A DNA stretch of 14,015 nucleotides, taken from a bacterium (GTDB lineage: Bacteria; SZUA-182; SZUA-191; JAJRXT01). The stretch lies in NCBI GenBank assembly GCA_024277605.1, contig JAJRUU010000230.1:1-14015 (forward strand), given 5' to 3'. The translations under genes and the position numbers were made by a program. Positions 6,787 through 12,781 of the stretch are shown here, piece by piece (within the stretch, counting starts at the first letter, position 1; every line of letters begins with the position of its first letter). The notes under the pieces were generated by a model. That model ran no database searches. It was not told the DNA's origin and worked only from the letters and a program-made list of their open reading frames with translations.

Positions 6787-6860
6787 ACATATTATGTGTA
6801 TAATTAAGGTGACCGCTAAACACATTTTGATAATATCCACATAATACTCAATAAGGGGGA
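6787..6860 (+). promoter_or_regulatory. Candidate promoter, operator-like palindrome and RBS of the rubrerythrin operon
   Basis: Three elements are visible. The palindrome ACATA-T-TATGT (6787-6797) overlaps the approach to a TATAAT at 6799-6804. A second candidate promoter has GTGACC at 6809-6814, 16 bases, then TAATAT at 6831-6836 with an upstream TG (extended -10). AAGGGGGA at 6853-6860 is a strong Shine-Dalgarno seven bases before the rubrerythrin ATG. The palindrome could be a repressor site, but it does not match a PerR or Fur box well enough to name. Confidence 0.35.
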
Positions 6861-6867
6861 ACTATTT

Positions 6868-7440
6868 ATGGAATTGAAAGGCTCCAGGACTGAAAAGAAC
6901 ATCTTAACCGCTTTTGCCGGGGAATCACAGGCTCGTAACCGCTATACTTTTTTTGCCAGCCAGGCCAAGAAGGAAGGCTTTGAGCAAATATCGGCCATAT
7001 TTGCCGAAACCGCCAACCAGGAAAAAGAACATGCCAAGCGCCTGTTTAAGCTACTTAAAGGTGGCGAGGTTGAAATACAGGCTGCATTTCCAGCGGGAGT
7101 AATCGGGAGCGCCGCCGAAAATCTCAAGGGATCTGCCGGGGGAGAACATTTTGAGTGGGAAGAGATGTACCCCTCGTTTACCAAGGTTGCCCGGGAGGAA
7201 GGCTTTAATGATATTGCAGACATTTTTACGGCTATCGCCGTAGCTGAAAAACAACATGAAAAACGTTACTTAGGGTTGCTGTCCAATATCGAGGCGGGAA
7301 CGGTATTTAAAAAAGAGCGCAGCGTGGTATGGCGCTGTCTTAACTGCGGATATTTGCATGAAGGACCGGAAGCGCCGGATTGCTGTCCGGCTTGCAATCA
7401 TGCGAAGAATTACTTTGAGCTATTGGCTGAAAACTGGTAA
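6868..7440 (+). CDS. rbr: Rubrerythrin
   Basis: This 190-residue two-domain protein has an N-terminal ferritin-like four-helix bundle with diiron ligands in AFAGESQARNRY (Glu19), QEKEH (Glu52, His55) and AEKQH (Glu127, His130). The C-terminal rubredoxin-like domain holds one Fe(SCys)4 in C157-x2-C160 and C173-x2-C176. Rubrerythrin reduces hydrogen peroxide to water with electrons from rubredoxin or NAD(P)H-linked partners, in the cytoplasm of anaerobes. It is the first gene of a four-gene plus-strand operon with the octaheme cytochrome (33-bp gap), desulfoferrodoxin and ferritin. It therefore complements the downstream superoxide reductase, whose product is peroxide. Confidence 0.96.
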   Translation: MELKGSRTEKNILTAFAGESQARNRYTFFASQAKKEGFEQISAIFAETANQEKEHAKRLFKLLKGGEVEIQAAFPAGVIGSAAENLKGSAGGEHFEWEEMYPSFTKVAREEGFNDIADIFTAIAVAEKQHEKRYLGLLSNIEAGTVFKKERSVVWRCLNCGYLHEGPEAPDCCPACNHAKNYFELLAENW

Positions 7441-7473
7441 TTTCTTTAGTGTCACAAAAAAGGGGAGTCTGCC

Positions 7474-8976
7474 ATGAGACACAGGATTCTTGCAGCCCTA
7501 ATATTTTTTTCGCTTCTGGTAAATGCTGTCCAGGCCACAGAGATTAGCGGAAAAACCGAGGAGTGTCTGGATTGCCATATTTCGGCTACCCCTGGAATAG
7601 TGGCGGATTGGAAGAAGAGCCTGCATGCTGAGGTCAGCATGTCCGAAGCGCTTAAAAAACCGAAGTTGGAGCGCAGGGTTTCGGTTGAGCAAGCCCCCGA
7701 TGGACTAGCCGATGTAGTAATCGGCTGTGCGGAGTGCCATACAATAAGTCCCCAAACTCACCAGGACACCTTTGAGCATAATGGTTATCAGATACATATT
7801 GTAGTAACGCCCAATGATTGCGCCACCTGTCATAAGACGGAAACCGAAGAATATGCCCAGAACTTAATGTCGCAAGCCTACGGGAACCTGAAAAACAACC
7901 CGCTGTACCACAGTTTAGTGGATTCGATAAACGGCATCCAGACCTTTGAGAATATGCAGACGAAGCTTGCCCCAGCGGATGAAGAAACAAATGCCGACTC
8001 CTGTTTTTATTGTCATGGCACCAAGATTGAAGTAAAAGGCATGGCAAGCAGGGATACTCAGATGGGGATAATGGAATTCCCGGTACTTAGCGGCTGGCCC
8101 AATCAGGGGGTGGGCAGGATAAATCCCGATGGGAGCAAGGGATCCTGTTCCTCTTGCCATCCGCGGCATCAATTTTCCATCGAAGTGGCTAGAAAGCCCA
8201 GCGGATGTGCCGAATGCCATAAAGGACCGGATGTTCCGGCATATCAGGTTTACAATGTCAGCAAACACGGGAATATTTATTCAGCATTAGGAAAAGACTG
8301 GGATTTTAAGGCGGTTCCCTGGACGGTGGGAAAAGATTTTACCGCTCCCACCTGCGCCACCTGCCACATTAGCTTAGTAACCGATGAAGATGGCGATGTA
8401 ATAGCCGAGCGAAGCCATAAGATGAGTGACCGGCTACCATTCAGGATATTTGGTTTGATCTACGCCCATCCCTTTCCTAAGTTACCGGATACCACTATTA
8501 TCAAAAATAAGGCTGGTTTACCGTTGCCGACTGAATTAACCGGAGAGCCGGTAGCCGAATACTTGATTGATGAAAATGAGCAGAAAAAAAGGCTTAAAAC
8601 CATGCAAAAGGTTTGTCGGGCCTGCCATAGTCAACAATGGATACAGGGGCATTTTAAGCGCCTGAAACATACAATAAAATATACCAACCAGATGACGCTT
8701 ACCGCCACTAAAATATTACTTACTGCCTGGGAAAAGGGAGCAGCCAAAGGCCTGGCACAGAATGACAGCATATTCAATGAGGCGATTGAGAAAAAATGGG
8801 TAGAACAGTGGCTCTTCTTTGCCAATTCCACCCGCTTTGCCTCCGCTATGGCCGGGGCTGACTACGGAGTCTTTGCCAACGGCCGGTGGTATATGAGCAA
8901 AAACATTCAGGAAATGGCCGACTGGCTGGAGTTTAAGCTGAACATGATGAAAGAAAATAAGTTGACTGACCGCTGA
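7474..8976 (+). CDS. Secreted octaheme cytochrome c, hydroxylamine oxidoreductase (HAO) family-like
   Basis: This 500-residue protein has a clear signal peptide (MRHRILAALIFFSLLVNAVQA, cleavage after about residue 21) and exactly eight CXXCH heme sites at residues 31-35, 85-89, 116-120, 177-181, 225-229, 245-249, 294-298 and 381-385. No C-terminal anchor is seen, so a soluble periplasmic protein is expected. Size, heme count, heme spacing and the APTCATCH context of heme 7 fit the HAO class. That class includes hydroxylamine and hydrazine oxidoreductases and reductive members that reduce nitrite, NO or hydroxylamine. True HAOs cross-link a C-terminal tyrosine to heme 4. A GADY motif lies at 461-464 in roughly that region, but its alignment cannot be confirmed by eye. 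AAGGGGAG (7460-7467) supports the start. It sits between rubrerythrin and superoxide reductase, suggesting detoxification of reactive nitrogen; substrate and direction are not proven. Confidence 0.82.
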   Translation: MRHRILAALIFFSLLVNAVQATEISGKTEECLDCHISATPGIVADWKKSLHAEVSMSEALKKPKLERRVSVEQAPDGLADVVIGCAECHTISPQTHQDTFEHNGYQIHIVVTPNDCATCHKTETEEYAQNLMSQAYGNLKNNPLYHSLVDSINGIQTFENMQTKLAPADEETNADSCFYCHGTKIEVKGMASRDTQMGIMEFPVLSGWPNQGVGRINPDGSKGSCSSCHPRHQFSIEVARKPSGCAECHKGPDVPAYQVYNVSKHGNIYSALGKDWDFKAVPWTVGKDFTAPTCATCHISLVTDEDGDVIAERSHKMSDRLPFRIFGLIYAHPFPKLPDTTIIKNKAGLPLPTELTGEPVAEYLIDENEQKKRLKTMQKVCRACHSQQWIQGHFKRLKHTIKYTNQMTLTATKILLTAWEKGAAKGLAQNDSIFNEAIEKKWVEQWLFFANSTRFASAMAGADYGVFANGRWYMSKNIQEMADWLEFKLNMMKENKLTDR

Positions 8977-9025
8977 ACGGTTAATCTAACATAAACTAAT
9001 TGCACTATATAAAGGAGTGGTTGAG

Positions 9026-9400
9026 ATGGCTGAGAAACTACAAATCTACAAATGCGAAGTATGTGGTAATATTATCGAAGTGCTACATGGGGGCAGGGGA
9101 CAATTGGTGTGCTGTAAGGAGCCGATGGCGCTTTATGAAGAAAATACGGTGGATGCCGCTCGCGAAAAGCATGTGCCGGTGGTGGAGATAAGTGATGGCA
9201 GCATTACGGTAAAAGTGGGCAGCGTGGCGCATCCTATGGAGGAGGCTCACTACATCGAGTGGATTGAGCTTTTGGCTGACGGGAAGGCGTACCGCCAGTT
9301 TTTAAGTCCCGGCGATGCCCCTGAGGCTGTATTTAAATTAGAGGCAAAAGAGGTCACCGCCAGAGAATACTGTAACCTACATGGTTTATGGAAAGGATAA
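9026..9400 (+). CDS. dfx: Desulfoferrodoxin (two-iron superoxide reductase)
   Basis: This 124-residue protein has both desulfoferrodoxin iron centres. The N-terminal desulforedoxin-like centre I has Cys10, Cys13, Cys29 and Cys30 (YKCEVCGN ... LVCCKEPM). The catalytic centre II has His49 (EKHVPVVE), His69 and His75 ([15 protein letters not shown]), Cys116 and His119 ([12 protein letters not shown]). It reduces superoxide to hydrogen peroxide without producing oxygen, and the rubrerythrin in the same operon can remove the peroxide. The ATG at 9026 is preferred over an in-frame GTG at 9017, because AAAGGAG (9011-9017) sits 8 bases ahead of the ATG and overlaps the GTG. The ferritin gene starts 4 bp after its stop, and its ribosome site lies inside the last dfx codons. 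Confidence 0.96.
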   Translation: MAEKLQIYKCEVCGNIIEVLHGGRGQLVCCKEPMALYEENTVDAAREKHVPVVEISDGSITVKVGSVAHPMEEAHYIEWIELLADGKAYRQFLSPGDAPEAVFKLEAKEVTAREYCNLHGLWKG

Positions 9401-9404
9401 ACAA

Positions 9405-9920
9405 ATGCTAAACGAAAAAATGCAAGCCGCCCTAAACGGACAACTGAATGCCGAGCTTTACTCTTCATATCTATATTTATCAATGTCGGCCTATTTTCAG
9501 TCGATGAGCCTGGATGGTTTTGCTAATTGGATGCGGATTCAGGCCCAGGAAGAGCTGGTGCATACCATGAAGTTCTACGATTACATCGGTGAGCGTGATG
9601 CTAAGGTTACTCTAACCGCAGTAGAAGGGCCGCCCACCGAATGGGATTCCCCGGCAGCAGCTTTTGCCCATGTCTATAAACACGAGCAAAAGGTTACCAG
9701 CCTGATAAACCAGTTGGTTAACCTGGCTATCGAAGAGAAAGACCACGCCTGCAACAACTTTCTGCAGTGGTTCGTATCCGAACAGGTTGAAGAGGAGTCC
9801 TCTGCCAATAACGTGGTACAGAAGTTGAAATTAATGGGCGATGCCCCCGGCGGGCTGTTCATAATCGACCAGGAACTGGCCACCCGCATCTTCACCCCGC
9901 CGCCGACAACCGGGAAATAA
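9405..9920 (+). CDS. ftnA: Bacterial non-heme ferritin
   Basis: This 171-residue ferritin has the ferroxidase ligands in place: Glu17 ([10 protein letters not shown]), Glu50 and His53 ([10 protein letters not shown]), Glu94 (KHEQKVT), and Gln127 and Glu130 (SEQVEEE). It oxidises Fe(II) and stores ferric iron in a 24-subunit cage. A reading frame open from ATG 9381 would add 8 residues, but AAAGGA at 9392-9397 and the family N terminus [17 protein letters not shown] place the start at 9405. It is the last gene of the operon. Iron storage beside superoxide and peroxide reductases limits Fenton chemistry. No clear terminator follows; repeat debris begins within about 25 bp of the stop. Confidence 0.96.
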   Translation: MLNEKMQAALNGQLNAELYSSYLYLSMSAYFQSMSLDGFANWMRIQAQEELVHTMKFYDYIGERDAKVTLTAVEGPPTEWDSPAAAFAHVYKHEQKVTSLINQLVNLAIEEKDHACNNFLQWFVSEQVEEESSANNVVQKLKLMGDAPGGLFIIDQELATRIFTPPPTTGK

Positions 9921-10042
9921 GGGACAAGATATAGATTTGCCTTAACGTGTCATTACAAGACCTGACCCTGAACCACTTGTTACTCGACAGTGAGCAGAGC
10001 GGTGAGCCGGGTGGAGGGGAACCAAATGTGGCAATGCAAGAC

Positions 10043-10078
10043 CTGACCCCATGTTTCACACTGACCCCATGTTTCACA
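10043..10078. repeat. Exact 18-bp tandem duplication
   Basis: CTGACCCCATGTTTCACA occurs at 10043-10060 and again, without change, at 10061-10078. The first copy is fused to the upstream CAAGACCTGACCC repeat, so the duplication probably arose by slippage or element turnover after that repeat was in place. Confidence 0.9.
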
Positions 10079-10088
10079 TGTTAATGAA

Positions 10089-10121
10089 GAGCCGGATGTG
10101 GGAAATCCACAAGTCCGGTTC
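10089..10121 (+). ncRNA. Group II intron domain V remnant
   Basis: The 33 bases at 10089-10121 begin GAGCCGGATGTGGGAAAT and end AAGTCCGGTTC, followed by TGTGAGGGG. They form the catalytic-domain hairpin typical of bacterial group II introns: an outer GAGCCGGA/TCCGGTTC stem, an internal bulge, and an upper TGTGG/CCACA stem capped by an A-rich loop. Domain VI and the 3' end could extend to CTCTAC near 10167-10172. No reverse transcriptase or 5' intron end is present in the window, so this is a truncated, inactive 3' fragment. Confidence 0.7.
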
Positions 10122-10168
10122 TGTGAGGGGCATTGAAGTTGCCTTGCATGGCTGAATAATGTGACACT

Positions 10169-10384
10169 CTACATATCGAAAGAGTAGAGAACCAGGGAAC
10201 ACAAAGCATGCCTAAATAAGGTAACCATATTATGTCTACTCGACCATTTGACATTAGCTAAATATTTTAAACCGAAGCCCTGTTTTTTACCAAGGTTGAT
10301 ACCACGCAAAACATCAATTCCATTGACGGTACCGGCACTGTATCCACCTTCGAAAGCACGATTTTGATTGACAAGCAGGGTCAT
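10169..10384 (-). pseudogene. Unidentified 71-codon reading frame, probably a gene fragment
   Basis: I do not recognise this product. The first ~48 residues (for example FEGGYSAGTVNGIDVLRGI and KKQGFGLKYLANVKW) look protein-like with balanced composition. The last 20 do not, and they run into the hairpin next to the intron remnant. There is no Shine-Dalgarno before the ATG. A decayed piece of a gene cut by the insertion is the most likely reading; a chance frame is also possible. Confidence 0.25.
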
Positions 10385-10386
10385 TT

Positions 10387-10415
10387 TTGATATAAAGTAT
10401 ATTCGCAGTTAAACT
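10387..10415 (+). promoter_or_regulatory. Candidate promoter of the citrate-synthase-like gene
   Basis: TTGATA at 10387-10392 is separated by 17 bases from TAAACT at 10410-10415, each a 4/6 match to the sigma-70-type consensus. The predicted transcript would start about 30 bp before the AGGGGG ribosome site. Confidence 0.3.
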
Positions 10416-10452
10416 ATAGACCATTAAAGAACATGTGGGTAGGGGGTGGCTA

Positions 10453-11571
10453 ATGCCTAAAATTTACATGCTGGATGTGACTAACCGGGATGGGGTGCAG
10501 ACCTCCAGAATTGGTTTGGCCAAACTGGAAAAAACTATTCTGAACCTGTTTCTTAATGAAATGGGGGTTTACCAGAGCGAGTTTGGTTTTCCGTTTACTA
10601 ACCATGAGGTAAATTATTTAAACGCCAATTTAGAGTTGGTCGAGATGGGAGTACTTAAACCCATTATCCTTTCCGGTTGGTGTCGTGCAGTAGTACAGGA
10701 CATTGAAGCATCAATCAGACAGACCAAAGTAAAGCATCTGAATCTTTCTATCTCTGTCTCGGATATTATGATTAAGGGTAAGTTCCAGGGACGCAAGAAC
10801 CGGCAGGATGTATTGGATTCAGCGGCCGAAGCCATCGATTATGCTAAAGCGCACGGTATAGAAACCGTTGGGCTTAATGCCGAGGATGCGTCGCGGGCTG
10901 ACATGGAATATCTGATCCAGTTTGCCAAGGTGGCTAAGGACCATGGCGCAGATCGAGTGCGCTATTGCGATACTCTGGGGTATGACGATCCTTTTACCAT
11001 CTATGAGCGGGTAAAGCAGGTGGCCCAAGAGGTGCAAATGCCGATTGAGATACATTGCCATAACGACCTGGGAATGGCGGTAGGCTGTTCGATAGCCGGC
11101 GCTAAAGGGGCGATCGATGCGGGGGTAGATGCCTATATCAACACCTGCGTTAATGGCGTGGGTGAGCGGGCCGGTAACGCCGATCTGGTATCCACTATTT
11201 TAGCGGTGCGCAAATCAAGCGGGATGGCGCATATGAACCTCTTGGATGAGCGGATCGATCTTTCTAAAGCCTGGCAACTTGCTCAATATGCGGCCTATGC
11301 TTTTGGGTTACCGATTTCCATTAATCAGGTGGGAATAGGGAAAAATGCCTTCGCCCATGAATCAGGTATCCATGCTGATGGGGCTTTAAAAGACGCTTCT
11401 AATTATGAGCTATATGACTATCACGAGCTAGGCTTGGGAGATCCCATATTAGTAGATACGGGACGTAAGATTACTACTGGAGAGTACAGTGGTATTCGCG
11501 GGTTTAGAAATGTATACGATAAGCTGGAAATTGAGTTTAAAGATGATCGGGAAGCCCAACAGGTACTGTAA
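10453..11571 (+). CDS. Homocitrate synthase / Re-citrate synthase family protein, ended early by an in-frame TAA
   Basis: This 372-residue protein belongs to the DRE-TIM metallolyase (LeuA/NifV) family, which condenses acetyl-CoA with a 2-oxo acid. Visible features are DVTNRDGVQT (Arg12-Asp13), HCHNDLGMA (metal ligands His201 and His203), NGVGERAGNADL (residues 234-245) and FAHESGIHADG (300-310). The DVTNRDGVQT start and FGFPFTNHE segment resemble the branch that includes NifV homocitrate synthases and Clostridium-type Re-citrate synthase, so citrate formation from oxaloacetate is a good alternative to homocitrate formation; leucine synthesis is less likely. ATG 10453 follows AGGGGG (10441-10446); the longer GTG start at 10435 precedes that site. 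The TAA at 11569-11571 falls inside conserved sequence, and the normal C terminus continues in frame to 11700. The catalytic barrel is complete, so the short product could still work. Confidence 0.82.
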   Translation: MPKIYMLDVTNRDGVQTSRIGLAKLEKTILNLFLNEMGVYQSEFGFPFTNHEVNYLNANLELVEMGVLKPIILSGWCRAVVQDIEASIRQTKVKHLNLSISVSDIMIKGKFQGRKNRQDVLDSAAEAIDYAKAHGIETVGLNAEDASRADMEYLIQFAKVAKDHGADRVRYCDTLGYDDPFTIYERVKQVAQEVQMPIEIHCHNDLGMAVGCSIAGAKGAIDAGVDAYINTCVNGVGERAGNADLVSTILAVRKSSGMAHMNLLDERIDLSKAWQLAQYAAYAFGLPISINQVGIGKNAFAHESGIHADGALKDASNYELYDYHELGLGDPILVDTGRKITTGEYSGIRGFRNVYDKLEIEFKDDREAQQVL

Positions 11572-11700
11572 TTGGTGCGTTATGCCAATGTGCATACTCA
11601 AAAACCGCTCACCGATGCCGAGCTGCGCTTTATCGCCAGGTATCCCGCAATAGCCAGAAAAGTAATGATGGTTACCCCTCCCGAATATGAGGGTGACTAG
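11572..11700 (+). pseudogene. In-frame severed C-terminal tail of the citrate-synthase-like gene
   Basis: Directly after the TAA the same frame reads 42 residues to TAG at 11698-11700, beginning LVRYANVHTQKPL and including ELRFIARYP and MMVTPP. This is the family's usual C-terminal ending, commonly preceded by a Glu where the stop now stands. GAA to TAA is a one-base change. With readthrough the protein would be 415 residues. No ribosome site or good start allows separate translation. Confidence 0.75.
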
Positions 11701-11728
11701 GTAACTATTTTTTAATAATATTTGAGGT

Positions 11729-11861
11729 AGTTGCAAAAGTCTCAAATTGAAGGGGGGCATATCCCAGCCGCAAACTTTAGTTTGCGTAAGCGTTTGTTTT
11801 CGTGTGACTTGCAAATCGCAGATTATAAGCCTGCGGCTACCCAGACGGGACTTTTGCAACT
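11729..11861. repeat. 133-bp foldback (MITE-like) element
   Basis: Perfect 13-bp terminal inverted repeats (AGTTGCAAAAGTC at 11729-11741 and its complement at 11849-11861) enclose a second inverted pair, AGCCGCA (11766-11772) with TGCGGCT (11832-11838), and a CGCAAAC-TTTA-GTTTGCG hairpin at 11769-11786. It has no coding content. It lies between the severed citrate-synthase tail and tsaB. The TTTA loop and nested layout resemble the element at 13687-13968. Confidence 0.7.
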
Positions 11862-11977
11862 GGCTCATTTGTCAACCTATTTTGGGTGAGTGGATAACCT
11901 GCCCAATTCCTCGAAAACAGAAGAACCACCCAGTTGCCCATCCCGTATAACCCATACCTTGCAGGAATCAGCAATCT

Positions 11978-12652
11978 ATGATAGTGCTGGGTCTGGATAC
12001 TTCAACTCGGGCCAGTAGTGTGGCCGTAATAAATGAAACCGGTTTGCTGGGGGAGTATTTCCTAAGTGCCGGCCATCCCCATTCCCAACGTCTATTATTC
12101 ATGCTGGATGATTTACTGAAGCGGATTGGCCTGGATTTAAAGGAAGTATCCGGTATTGCCATATCCGCAGGGCCGGGGACATTTACCGGTTTACGAGTGG
12201 GATTAAGCGCCGCCAAGTGATTGGCTTTGGGGCTTAATATTCCACTGCTTCCCATACCCACCCTGGATGCTTTGGCTCAGGCCGTTCCCTATAGCCAGCG
12301 CTTGCTATGCCCTATACTGGATGCCAGGAAAAAGCAGTTATATGCCGCCCTGTATTGCTGGAAAGCTAAAGCCTGGGATAAGCTTACCCCTGATTTGTTG
12401 CTTACTCCGGCTGAATTGGCTGCTAAAATAGACCAACCGGTAATGTTTTTAGCTGATGCAGCAAGTGAATATGGGGAATTTTTACAGCATACTCTGGGAG
12501 AGAGGGCTCGATTCGCCCCACAAAATTTTTGTTTTCCCAGGGCACAGCAGGTGGCTGAGCTAGGCTTGGTAGAGCTTAAAGCTGGTCGCACGGTATCGGC
12601 TCAGGAATTGGTTCCGCACTATGTAAGGCGTCCCGATGCCAGGGGTCAGTGA
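11978..12652 (+). pseudogene. tsaB: tRNA threonylcarbamoyladenosine synthesis protein TsaB, interrupted by an in-frame TGA
   Basis: The frame reads as one TsaB (YeaZ) of about 224 codons split at codon 81. The first part (11978-12220, 80 residues) has the ASKHA-type start MIVLGLDTSTRASSVAV, the HSQRL motif and AGPGTFTGLRVGLSAAK. Then comes TGA at 12218-12220, and the second part (12221-12652, 143 residues) continues LALGLNIPLLPIPTLDALAQ through the normal end with VPHYVRRPDA. In the family this spot reads SAAKGLA, so the TGA replaces a Gly codon and GGA to TGA is one base. TsaB scaffolds TsaD (and TsaE) in t6A modification of ANN-decoding tRNAs and is usually essential. The ATG has AGGA at 11963-11966. 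TTG 12221 as a restart lacks its own ribosome site. Alternatives are a recent null with a second copy elsewhere, readthrough, or a sequencing error. Confidence 0.85.
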
Positions 12653-12689
12653 CCCTCTCTACTAAGGCAAAACCGTTACTGTTAGCACC

Positions 12690-12723
12690 GCCTCCTGCCA
12701 GGCTTATAGCCGGAAGCGGAGGC
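12690..12723 (+). other. Two-tier hairpin between tsaB and the PHP gene
   Basis: GCCTCC (12690-12695) pairs with GGAGGC (12718-12723) around an inner GGCT-TAT-AGCC hairpin (12701-12711). No T run follows, so it is not a standard terminator. It may be mRNA structure or another small palindromic repeat. Confidence 0.4.
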
Positions 12724-12781
12724 TGGCTTGTAGATCAAAAACATTATATGAGTTCCTATAGATAAAAGAGGATCACATCCA

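Larger units (their letters stand above)
9921..10452. other. Mobile-element debris between ftnA and the citrate-synthase-like gene
   Basis: These 532 bp carry no intact gene. Visible contents are two related ~25-bp direct repeats ending in CAAGACCTGACCC (about 9945-9969 and 10024-10050), an exact 18-bp tandem duplication (10043-10078), a group II intron domain V (10089-10121), a hairpin at 10167-10189, a 71-codon minus-strand frame of unknown origin, and a weak plus-strand promoter near 10387-10415. The composition suggests successive insertions and decay. Confidence 0.6.

Noticed and set aside
7652..8268. Long minus-strand frames opposite the octaheme gene
   Set aside because: Shadows of the CXXCH-bearing plus-strand gene; odd composition and no starts with ribosome sites.
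12218..12220. UGA reassigned to glycine (as in some candidate phyla) or used for selenocysteine
   Set aside because: TGA ends the octaheme gene at 8974-8976 and tsaB itself at 12650-12652, and all other glycines use GGN. The position is Gly in the family, not Cys, and no convincing SECIS-type hairpin follows.
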